From positions 3,038,001-3,102,000 of the forward strand of contig JARUPZ010000011.1 of assembly GCA_031213475.1 (NCBI GenBank): 64,000 nt of DNA, given 5' to 3'. The notes under the pieces are model-generated. The model searched no databases. It was not told the origin of the DNA and saw nothing but the letters and a program-made list of their open reading frames with translations. The DNA is from Nereocystis luetkeana. Lineage: Eukaryota; Sar; Phaeophyceae; Laminariales; Laminariaceae. The position numbers and the translations under genes were made by a program. Shown one piece after another: positions 10,369-21,700 of this stretch; within the stretch, counting starts at the first letter, position 1; each line of letters opens with the position of its first letter.

Positions 10369-13300
10369 CTCGGCACTGTCAAGGGTCGCAGCAGCCGCTG
10401 GTGCCGCGGGTACGGCGCGCAGGTCGCGTGCGGGGGCATCCGCCAGGCGCAAGAAAACATGAACGCGGCACGCCCCGAGCCCACGGAAGGTAACGCCGGA
10501 CATGCCACCCACCAAACATCGCACCTGGAGCCGGAGGTGCATAAAACAAACAGACGCCTCATTTTTTCGAGGGCTGCCCAGACCTCGGCTCAGCTTCGCC
10601 AAAGTGGTTGACATAAGAGCAATGCCTTTTAGGGGTGGTGGCCTTCTGTCTGAGATCTCCTCTAACACGAGGAGCTCACTATCTCGTCCGAGAACATTAC
10701 TTCGAAGAAATTTGTTGGCGCAACCCGGCCAACGTTTCTATACGCTACTGTAGTACTAGAAGAAACATTCGACTACAATTGTCGCACTGACCGGAGTACT
10801 ATTGATAATAGCTGCTCAGTCGAGGAGCTCCATCGGCCAGAAAATATTGCCTCAGAAGGCAAAAAGTGGAACCCCTACCGTGAGATGACTCACATACTCG
10901 ACTGTCAACATTAAACCTAGCTCTACGCCCGACCGCCTAGGGAAAATTCTCGGACAATGAAGATGCAATGAGGAGTTGGCGTGGTGAGATTACCAACCCT
11001 TTTGTACAGGAGGGACCAATGTGTCCAGCAGTAAACAACTACCAGGTACTGTTTTTTTCGGCACCAGCGCGAGTCATTCCCGCGGGGTGAACGAATATTT
11101 CGCAGAATTATTTAAGCGTTTCACTACTACAGCAGCAGTGTTTTTTTGGAGGCACTACCTTCACCGACCATCGGCTACCGGCTCACCAGCTTTCGGGAGC
11201 AGGCGTCTACCGAAACCTTGCCACGTGCACCACCACCGCTACCACCGTCACTGCGCCCAATAACGACGCCGGCAAAGTCGCCACATCCCCCAGCGGAATA
11301 CTCGGGAAACGTCACACTGTAGATCTCTCTGGATCCGGCAACGAGGAAGGGCGAAGCGAGGGGGTTAGGAGCTGGTAAAGAGGCTGATCACGTGGAGATG
11401 ATGGAGCGGAGAAGTGTCTCGTACGGCGACCCGCGACCCATGCTGTCTGACTCTACCGCCCCCCCCCACGAGGGAGATGTCACTATTCGTCATCTTGTAC
11501 TTGATGACCCCCGAGATGTATTTACCAACCGTTACCCTAAAAAATGAAGCATGTCACCGTAGGGAGGCATGTCACGCTAGGGGGCAGAGGAGATATCTAC
11601 TTTTATCAGGTTACCAAAATGACACCTGTGTTGCGTTGCCCACAAAAAAGGGGCCGAATCCGAGGGAAAATCGACAACTGGAACAACCTCTAACCCCGTT
11701 TTTTCCCTATACCAGGTAGGACATTTCGTAAGTCTGCCCTAGCCCTATTGACACACAATTTGGCAAGCGGATATGAGCTTCTTGGTGCACTCCCGTGAGT
11801 GTGCCAAAGCGACAGTAGTTTCCGTACCCTCCTCTGAGGCGGACCTTGTCGCTGAAAATTGAAAATGTGGTTCCAGGCCCTTGACCTTGCGGTTTCTTGT
11901 ATTGTGGCCAACTTTTTGTCTGTCTGCGGTAGAACAAGAAGGAGGAATGCAGGAGCTACTCACAATAACCTGTGCACAAATCGGCTGGCATGCTCTTGCT
12001 TGCGCCAGTCGAAACATGCCAAAGAGTTCCGCTTTCTCTCCCGACGCCAACACAGACAACACGTAGTACGCGCTGGCCTTGCTATTGTAGTAGACTGACT
12101 GTGTTCTTGGAACGAGCAACGAGAGAACAACGGAGCAAACATTTTCTACACTGGCATGTACGGGAAAAAATACAGCTCCTCCTGCGCTCCTCCTGCTTGT
12201 TCTACAGCAGGAAATAAACTACTTGGCTACAGCAAAGAAACCCCCTTTTCAAGCGCCTGGAACCACATTTTCATTTTTCGGCGACGAGGTCCGCCTCGAA
12301 GGGAGGCACGCGGCACGCGAAAAACTGTCGATTCGCACTCTCGGGAGTGCACCAAGGAGCTCATATCCACCAAATTATGGATCAATGGGAAAGTTCGGAG
12401 CCACGGCAGAATTACAAAATGTTCTACAGGGAAAAAGGCAGGGTAGAGGTTCCAGTTGTCGATTTGTCACGATAAATGTAATATGCTTTGTGGACAATGC
12501 AACACAGGTGATGATGAGCTCTACACCTCACTGAACTTCTCACTAGAGAGAAAGTGCACCCGCAACCCCGTGAGCAAACCCATGGGCTAGGCACACAGCG
12601 ACTCAAGTACTCAAATGTAACTGGGATTGCAAATATACCGGGTACGTCGTCAGCCGAGGGGCTCCGTCAGTCAGCCGAACTCCCCGATGCACAAACGCGG
12701 GGTGCCCCTCTCACTCCGCGTCTTCGCAAGCAGTGGCTGTAGTCGTCGTAAGGGAACGCCGTGCCGCCACTCGATCGAAAAAGGGGTGAGCGGCAAGTGA
12801 CAAGCGCTCTAAAAAAACTGTTTCGGTTGGCTGCCGTCCTCTAACCAACCTTGGCGACAGGTGGTCCTCCAACTAACCTTGGCGACAGATGCGACGCGCC
12901 CAGAAGGACGAGGGCCTCCAGCACGGGCCTATCCTTCCTGGCGGCGTCCGCAAACGCCTGCTCGATACTGGCAGTCGTTTCTTCCAACACCGCCAACGTT
13001 TTTCGCGCTCGGCGGTGTGCTGATCAAGGAGGGGAGCAGCGGGGGGCAGAATGGTAGCGCTCTTTGCGGGGGGTCATTTGTCTCTCGGGATTAGCTGTTT
13101 GGCAGCCTAACTCCTGCAAGTATTCGATACAGATGCAGCACGTAGATTTTTTCGGCGATACATAAAAACACTGCAGCCTTCACAGATCAACGATATAGGC
13201 TACAGCAAAGGGAGTAGACAAGCCTAAAGTTGGCACAGAAGGGAGGTAGACTTGGTGCATAGGTTTCCTTTTGTTTCCGAGGTTTTCTTCTTTCGGGAAA

Positions 13301-15618
13301 GTTATGAGTGATCCACGTTGAAGGCCATGCTGCATATTGTCGGATGGCAAGAGAAATAAGAAATAGGCTACTATCGTCAACGATGAACTACAACCTAGGA
13401 GGAGACAGCCAAATTTTTGACAGGGGGCCAATCGCGCGCTGTTGAAGCCGAGCCAGTACCACCTGGCTTGTGTTCGTTGACGCTCCAGTGGACGTTAAAC
13501 ATAGAAGACCCAACACTCCTTCACCTCGAGGAGATAGCGCACCCTACCCTATTGTTGGGAGTGTGCTGCTAACGAGTAGCGACCAGACAGCGTAAACAGG
13601 GTTTCACCAGTTTTTGAACGCATCAAGTCCGGGAAATCGATGCATGGGCCTTCATCCAGCTACCAGTCTCACCAGTAGCTCTAGCCAGGGAACGCCCGCC
13701 CTTGGCCCGTCGCCTGCTGAGTGGTACTGCCGGTCTCAACCTAGAGCCCGGTCCGCCTTCGCTTGCCCCAACCTCCTCGGAAACCCTCGCCGCCGCCGCT
13801 GCCTCTTCTTCTGCGACTTTGTCCCTCTCTTCACGCTCTTCCAAAGTCTGCGGCGCGGGATTAATACGAGTAGGTTTGGTCAAAGAGTTGAGAAAAGCTT
13901 AGAGCAGGGCATTGTCAAGTCACAAAATGAAAGGCGTATCGCAGTAGCCGGGCGAGGCTAAGCGGTGCACAGGTTAAGGCTGGAGGCATGCCTGTGTGTG
14001 GTGAAAATTGGGCACTGGATACCATTATCTTGTTCTCGGGCTTTGTATATGTACGTATACGCCATCCCTTGTGATAAATCTTCTGGTTTCGCAGCATCTT
14101 CTAGAATTACGGCGGTTGGTTACCGATCTTTACCAGAGCTCGCTCGAAAAGCCCCGGCATCTGCCACCTACAATACCGGCAACCACACAATCTGCGCAAC
14201 CTGGCAATTTTCGTTTTCAAAGGCGCCGCAACAAAACAAAACAAAAACTTGGTGCCTTGCGATCTCCCGCTGTATGCCAGGGAATACACTGCAGTATACC
14301 TAGGCTTTTGTACGTCAGGTATACAGCCCTACTATATACCAGGTACACGTGTAAGGCAACAGATAGTACAAACAACTAGTACTTGAATCTTGCGTCACGG
14401 AGACACCAGGTATACCCGAGAAACATCATGAGCAAACTACGTATGTATGTAGGCCAGCATGCTGTGGTCGCTCTCTTGCCTTCAGCAGTTGTCGGTAGGG
14501 CATCGGGAGCTGCCCCCGGATGAACAGGACGTGCCGGAGCACCTTGGACAGCGACCAAAGCCGAAGAGAAAAGCGCCAGGCAGGACAGTAGGGGGGAATG
14601 AGGGGTGTGAGGGACCGTGGCTGCGCTCGGCGTGGCATCTGGTTCGATGCACAACAGGGATGGATGCGCTGTATTGCACCGGGGCTGTAGTTACAAAACA
14701 CAAGCTGTGGGAGGGAATGGCAACGAGAGCCCACGGCTGGTTGTTTTCGTCGTGGACCTCTACTGTAGGTATTCCACCGGCTTAGATCGCACGGAAAGTC
14801 TCGGACCCCCCTAATCAACCCAGCGACCACTGACGCCCACGACGGGGCTTGTGACCAAAGCCGCCGCCGCCGCCTCATGTCATGAGTGCTGAGCGGTATA
14901 CAAAATTCTACTGCTGCTGCTGTCGTTGTTGTTACATGTTTTATCAGTACGTCGTCTCATATGTACGGTAGGATACGAGTGAATGGGGAAGGCACACAGA
15001 GCACATGAGTACGTAGACCGGGGTTGGGCAGCTGTGCTGAGGTGCAACACAGGTCAGAGTGGATGCTGATACAACACGCGTCACACCGTCGCACCTCTGC
15101 CAGGAGGAACGCCGAGTCTTCTGGAGCAAGGTATTTGCCGAAAGCCACGGGCACCGAGAGGTGCATCCCCTCTGCCCGCTGGCGCTGGCGACGCGGCCGA
15201 GGATGAACCGTGCTTGATCTTGGATATGGCCTCCCTGCTGATGTCTCTCCTCCACCAGCGGCAGGCCCGTCAACAGTATGACTATTTCCCGGTGCGGTCG
15301 CAGTAGGCATACTGGCTAGGCGTGCGGCTTCTGCTGCTGCTGCTGCTGCCAATGAAAGCGCAATTGCTGTCCTTTTCACTTGCTGCTTGTCGTGGTAGTT
15401 GATGTTCAGGAGTGGAACAAGTCGGACGAAAGACGAGATAACCTAACCTGCACTCAACTACTGTGACTAGAATGCATGGACAAGCTTGTCCAGTCTCAGT
15501 TGTTGCTCTCGCAGCAAGAAGTCTACCCTTACTCGCTCGGATCCTGTCACGCCAGACTCGTAAAGCAGGATAGCGTGAGCTGTGAGATGTAAGCGGTGAG
15601 CTATGAGCAGGTCTGGAT
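10369..15618 (-). CDS. Unidentified spliced gene, partial model (minus strand)
   Basis: Several exon-like blocks with good splice sites: 15533-15618 (pyrimidine-rich acceptor; donor GTAAGG), 15095-15178 (donor GTGCGA), 13741-13847 (Glu/Ala-rich, begins TLEEREERDKVAEEE), 12878-13019 (strong C-rich acceptor, donor GTTAGT; encodes TLAVLEETTASIEQAF and LEALVLLGASHLSP) and a possible terminal exon 10369-10536 ending in TAG. The first three join in phase (0/0). The 13741 exon to 12878 exon join is out of phase, so at least one exon is missing, and the last join is unproven. No ATG was found; the 5' end must lie upstream of 15618, close to or overlapping the divergent cystinosin-type gene. Family not recognised. 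The blocks could belong to more than one gene. Confidence 0.4.
11690..12440. repeat. Foldback repeat with ~300-bp arms
   Basis: The left arm (about 11690-11985) is the reverse complement of the right arm (about 12135-12440) with moderate divergence, around a spacer of about 150 bp. Shared blocks include CCTGGAACCACATTTTCA, GGTCCGCCTC, GGGAGTGCACCAAGRAGCTC and CTCCTTCTTGTTCTAC-type sequence. Overlapping frames in both arms are by-products of the inversion. Confidence 0.9.
12839..12895. repeat. Short tandem duplication covering a predicted splice donor
   Basis: The segment TAACCTTGGCGACAGATG (minus strand: exon end plus GTTAGT donor) is preceded by a near copy, CAACCTTGGCGACAGGTG, about 33 bases to the left. 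The predicted exon 12878-13019 therefore has two candidate minus-strand donor sites. Confidence 0.75.
13204..13352 (+). mobile_element. 5'-truncated copy of the 45.7-50.4 kb LINE (3' end only)
   Basis: Matches 50268-50405 almost base for base: GGAGTAGACAAGCCTAAAGT, GGTTTCCTTTTGTTTCCGAG, TTCGGGAAAGTTATGAGTGA and CATTGTCGGATGGCAA. A fragment that keeps only the element's 3' end is the usual outcome of incomplete target-primed reverse transcription. It also fixes the element's 3' terminus near GTCGGATGGCAA. Confidence 0.9.
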
Positions 15619-15794
15619 CTGCGAGCAGACGAGCAGACGAGCAAGCAGTGATATTGTGATATTCAAATCGAAGGTTTGCAAAGATACCGAAGCTTTCTTC
15701 AAGCGGGAGATTTTTCCGACAATCGCTCCGCAAGGCCCGCCTTGGCCTGGCCTCCAGCGGGGCTGCGCGCTGCGCGATAAAGACGGTGTTCAGG

Positions 15795-18700
15795 ATGAGC
15801 GGACCCCGAGTTAGATCCCTCTCCTCCCTTCTTGATGCCTCAGACGAATTTATTTCCGGCAGTAAGCCCGTGAGCCATTCTCAGAGCCTTTGGAGCCGGC
15901 ACAGGCACAGAGGGGATGGGGAAATCGCTGCCATCGTTCTGATGGGTTTGCTTACCATAGGCTCGGTTCTAGGCTTGTGCCTGCCTGCCTCGGACGAGCT
16001 GCATGGCCCCTATCGTAGAATATCGGTTATGATTGGATGGACCTATTTCTGCAGGTGAGCTCGGTGGGTTGATTGTACATCAGACCTGAAGTTTAGTTCT
16101 ACTAGGGCACGGGGTATTCTTATCTGTTTTTACGTTTTTACCCAATGTTGAACTCACAGGCTCCTTCGCCTTTGCTGCCTTTCTTCCCCGTTCAACAATG
16201 AAACATGCATGAAGCATGCGGCATGCGGCATGCGGCACATGTACTTTTAATGCGAAATACCCGAGACAAACAGCTGCACGACTCGTACGAGCTCGTAGGC
16301 AGACAAAGGCAAGGCGGTGCTCTTCGTTCGCAGCTCCACGGCTTTCGCGAGTACCTGGTACCTGGTACGCAATACGCAAACGTTCGACGCGAGAGGGTGG
16401 TGGTTGTACTCGGGAACGGCGGGGGACCAGACGCCACGAGCTGGTCGCGACTTCCGCATCACACGCAAGACATTACACCCCCCCCCCGGGGACAAATTCC
16501 AGAGCCGATTTTCTCCAACACGCCCTTTTAGGACTGCAGTCCCGTTTTGTGGACAAATCAGTCATATTCTAAGTAGTTTGTCCCCCAGACGGGACTGCAG
16601 CAGTAAAAGGGTGAAGAGGGGCACTAACAACGAAAATGGTGGTTTTGGAAAGATCACGTCGAGATCTTTCCATGGACTACAAGCAGTTGTTGTATCGCTC
16701 GGCGTTTATTCTCTCCTATTGGGCGGGACCGACCATATTAACAGTAACAGTACTGTACACAAGACACTTAATATTCCATTATTGTACTACTAATAAGCAT
16801 ATTTGATCCTGATTTTTTTGTTTCCCCGTACAAGTAATAGTTGTCGAAAAATCGGCTGCGAAATTCCTCGAAGGGGGTGTTCGATCTTGCGTGTTGAGAT
16901 ACGGTGCGTGGTCGTGCTTGGGAGAGCCGACGGGCGTGTACTCGCGGCTGGGATAAACGCCGGTTGTTTGGGATGCCCGGGACGGGACAGGATTGTCATT
17001 TTCTGCATGGTCTGTGTTGTGGAGAGGTACAAGTATTGGATGCTACTGCGGTATGTTGATTGACCTCCGCAACGTTTTTGCTACATACAGCCTTGTTGCC
17101 AACATTGCCTCATAAGGTCGCTATTAACCCTTTTCGGACTGCAGTCCCGTTTGGGGGACAAACTACTTAGAATTTGACTACGAAGTGGTTTGTCCCCATA
17201 ACGGGACTACAGTCCTGAAGGGTTAACCGGGGACTCTTGTTTTTCAGAGATCGCGGAATTTCCCCCACAACACGAAAAAATACGGTGGGTCCTATTGTCG
17301 TCGATCATGCTTCATGAGCGTGCAACGCTCGTCCATCCGATCGCATCGTCAAAGCCAGCCGCGAGCGCGACGGGCATCCGCTTGACCGTGCCGCTGGAGG
17401 TGCCCCGACACCTACAGGGACCACCGTACCTCGCGAGCGTAGCAACTTCTGGCGCGACAAAGCCGTCTACGACGATAAAATTGCTGGCGATTTCTTGTCG
17501 ATCTCGGCTATGTCTGTGAGTCGGCTACTGTGCGGATAGAGCTCTCGTGATGTATTTCGCTTTCTGATACCAGCCAGGGCGTGGGAATGACCCCGGGGAC
17601 GACCTTGGTCTACCCTGTACAGTGGCTAGTGACATGACGGCGCACACGGTTCACACGGTGCGCCTGCCCCAAGTTCTGTGACGATGCGACGCTTTCCGGC
17701 GATCCGTGAAAATATTTTTTTGGTCTTTTGCCGAGGAGGATTTTTTTTTCGCTAAACGCGAAACAGAGTGCCGCGATCTGTGAATTTTCCGCAAACCGAG
17801 AAACAAAAATCTACCGGCAGTTCTCGACGACCCTTGCTCAGCGCATCCTTTTCCACCGTACCTGGTACCTGGTATCATTCAAGTGGGCGTCGGGAGTGGT
17901 CTGGGATGCCGGGACGGGACAGGATTGACTTTTCCTGTACGGTGCACGGCAGTGTGGAGAGGTATTGAATGAAACCTGATATGTTGATTGGCCTCCTCGA
18001 CGCTCTTGCTACAGCCTACAATAGCATTGCCATCGAGAGTTGAGGTGGTTCAATCAACATACCAGGGGTCATCCAATTCCTCTCTCCATACTGCTGCACA
18101 CCGTACAGGAAATAGCAATCCTGGCCCGGGACGGCGGCATCCCTCTCTCTGAGAACGACGAACAGATGTTTCGCGACGCCCACCTGATCGAAGAGGTAGA
18201 ACACGATATGCTTGATAAGGCCTTGCTGGCAATGCTTGGTTGTAGCTTGAGCGTTGAGGAGGTCAATCAACGTATCCTTTAATACCTCTCCACGCTACAC
18301 ACCGCACAGAAAAAATATATTTCCGTCCCGGCAACCCTCGCTTCGAGTTCGAAGATCAGCAGCAGCAGCAGCAGCAGCAGTATCTCCATTGTATAATATC
18401 CGCATTAGTTTATGTGGTTGTTTGTTTGTATTTATGCGGTAGGACTTAAGAGTAGGTGCGATCAGTTCTGTGGCGACTTGCGCTGCCTTGCCCCGGCCAG
18501 AAACCTGGGCAGCGAGTTGCGGTAGTATGCTGGTTATCGTTTTGCGAGAGGCTGGAGTGCTGGTACTTGACGATTTCGCAGCAAGCTCTCGCTGGAAACA
18601 CCGCGGCGAAGGTTGATGTTGGTTCTGGTAGAAATGCCCCGCTTCCGACTGGTCTGGAGCTCAAGGAGTTTGACAAGAACGACGCAGTGGGCGATTGACC

Positions 18701-21700
18701 TTTTCACGATTTGGTGGGGTGCTTGGTGTGGCTTGCGAACCAAACCCGACCGGAAGTTGCAAATACGGTCGTTTTTGTTTTTGTATTTCACCATTGTTAC
18801 TGGGTTCGTACAGATGATGGGTTGCTGTATTGTCAACCTCTCGATGCCGTCCCTCCTCATACACCGAGTAAAGGGGGGGGTTGGTTGTCGTGTAATGAGC
18901 AGCGGCGATATTGGTTGTGCCCGGGAACACGACGGGGATGATTCGTCGTAGATTTGGGAGTTTCTGCTTAATGAGGGTTTGTGGTGAAGGGTTACTGTGA
19001 GGTAAAATTCCGCGGAAGCGGGAGATGTGGGCAAGTTTGCATTTTACCGTCTATTTTTTTGGCGTGTCTTTTTTGCATGTTTTTGACCTCTGTCGCCACT
19101 CGATGCGTCGATAATAATATACCTTGGTACGTGAGTTTTGTGTGAGCATCATGCATCATCTGGAGTCTTCTCCTCGGAAGCTCGGCCCACCTGCGTTAGT
19201 CCTGTCATCACCTTTCGAGAGGATCCGATAGGTAACGGTTTGTTTCGCCCGGCGTTTCATTTTCGTCGCCATCCAATCCGTGGTCAAGGTTTCTTAGCTC
19301 TACGTAAAGCCAGCACACACAGGCGTGACCATTCGATTCCCCGACCCCATCGCTGTTGCCATCGCACACCCCATACAGTAATTTGGCTGCCGAGCTCTCT
19401 TTTCCTGTAAACAACGCAACAATGTACGTCTATATCAAGTACTCAGCAGCACACCCTCTTGCACAAGGTGCAACATAGGTATACACCTGCGTTCATACTT
19501 TTGTTCATCATTCTGGAGCAATCAACATCTATTCGCGGACTTTAGCGGACCTGGCGGGCTCTTTTTGTGCTTTTTCGCTTTTCGCTTTTGGTGGTATTAG
19601 TTTTTGTTGGCGCTACGGGCAGTATAGCTTGGTGTCGGATAATAATCCTTTTCGATACGACCCCTTACGTGTTGCGATGGTGCTAAATATCGCGGTGCTA
19701 CGAGTATTTTATTTTCGTTTTTTATCATCCCAGTTATCACCTTCGCCTTCTTTTCTCTCTCCCTCCTATTTTTTATATAGTCGTAAGTCAGATCCGGCGT
19801 CACATACGTAGCAGGCTGTCCCCCCCCCCTCCCCCCACCACGGCTCGTGCTTTGCATTTTTCTTCGCGTGAAAACTTTCGGCCCGTTCTTCCCTCGTCGA
19901 TTGGCGTCGATCCCTTGACCCTCGCGATGGTGTGCCCTTGTTTCTTTACGCTGTCGGGGTCATCGTGTCTTCGCCCTGCCTGCAGCTGGAGCGTGTCGTT
20001 CTACCCCCAGGTACTTCTGAACTTTCGAAGGAAGACAAGCGTCGGCCTGTCATTCGACTTCCTCTTGTACAACGTCCTGGCTTTCTCGTGTTACGCGGCC
20101 TTCACTGGTGAGCCCGATTGCCTTTGCCGGGGAAATCAGCCCTCGGTAAATCTCTTGAGCCTGCTCGCCTAGCGTTTCCTGGGGTGGCGTTTGCGCTGTT
20201 GCGCCGCGTGCTTACGGATAGAGCCTCCAAGGGTGGAGTTTCGCTGTGCAGGTATCGAAATAGAGCATTTACGGTGTACCGTAGGTTTACTGCGGCATGC
20301 GTTCGTAGAATACATGAATTGCTCTATGCATGGGGTTGTTTGGTAGTTGGTTGGCGGCGTTTCGATTAAGCGCGCCATCTACGGTAGTAATCTGTGTGTT
20401 TCTTTTGTGCGTTCGAGGGCGTCGTGCTTGTTACGAGAGGTAATATAAGCTAGTGCTGCGGCTGGACAGCGCACGACTCACCGAGTCAACACGGACGACC
20501 GGTTCCGGTCGGGGGTTAGAGCGGCATGTCCCTTTAAAAGTTTGCACACCTCGTACAGATTATGATCGATCTATCTATATATCTACAGATCAGGTAGATC
20601 GTCCAACAGTTCCTCAGCTGCCGTCGTGAGAGGTAGTGCAGGATCTGCACAGTCCAGGAAATATGTGCTACTGTAGGTCATGCAGCTTATATAGCTCCCA
20701 CCCGGCAACAGGAGGCCAATCATACAAGACCGGGAACAGATCTCTGCCTGACTAATCCTTATCATGACCTGTGGGAATGGATGATCTGTAGATGATTTGC
20801 AGATGATCTGTAAATGATTTGTAGATGAACTGTAGATGATCTGTCCGATGTTCGAAAGTTTGCTGTCGCACTTCTCGAATCGGAAAAGGACAGACGTGCC
20901 AGCAGATAATTTTAGGGCGCACGCTTTGTCACCTTCAACCAAGAGAACGTTTTTTTTTTTCTCACGAGGTTTCTCTGCCCCCCCCCCCACTCTTTTCCCT
21001 CTTTTTGTGACGGTTTCGCTCGCTCCCGTGAACCGGCACGCCACTCCGGCAGGCTCGTTGTTTTGGTCCAAGTCGGTCCAGCGCGCGTACGACAGGCGGC
21101 ACAAGGGACAGCCGAATAAAGTTCAGCTGAATGACGCCGTCTTCGCACTGCACGCGGCCTTCATATCATTCGTCACCTTGGCGCAGGTGGGGAGCTCGAA
21201 AGCGGCACAGCCATGTGTCCCGCACCACGTGCGGGCCCGCGACGGCCGTGATCCCTCCCTCCGATCGCCAGCAGTTCGCGCGCTACCTTTTATGGTGGCG
21301 TGAGGGTAGATAGGGGTACGGGCTATCGGCTGCACGCTGGTGCTATCAGCGACGATGAATTTGCAGCGCACGACAGGCATGATGGGATGAACCTTGAGTT
21401 CGCGCTCTGCGGGCGCTACTGTGCAAGGCATACTATGTAACAGTATTTTACTACCAAGAAAATGGGCAGTGCGGAAGGCAGGCATGACTTCTACGGGAAC
21501 AAAAAAAAATCGGTAGTCGTTAGGCTGAAGTTAGTGCAGAACGCACCCATTATCACAATATGCAATCTACCCGGACGCAACTTTGCTGCTCCTTACTGGG
21601 TGTTCTGTCATGTCCTGTCCTGTCCTGTACCTCGGCCCAGCGGCCCAAACGGTGGTGGTGACATGAGCAGAAGAAGAATGATGTCACGTTCGCAGTGGTT

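Noticed and set aside
11707..12534. Two similar small frames on opposite strands, possible paired genes
   Set aside because: The similarity is the inverted-arm structure of the foldback; neither frame is conserved as protein (frames drift between the arms).
18040..18282. 80-codon frame that looks protein-like (EEVEHDMLDKALLAML)
   Set aside because: It spans two inverted repeat copies inside cystinosin intron 1; no splice or homology support.
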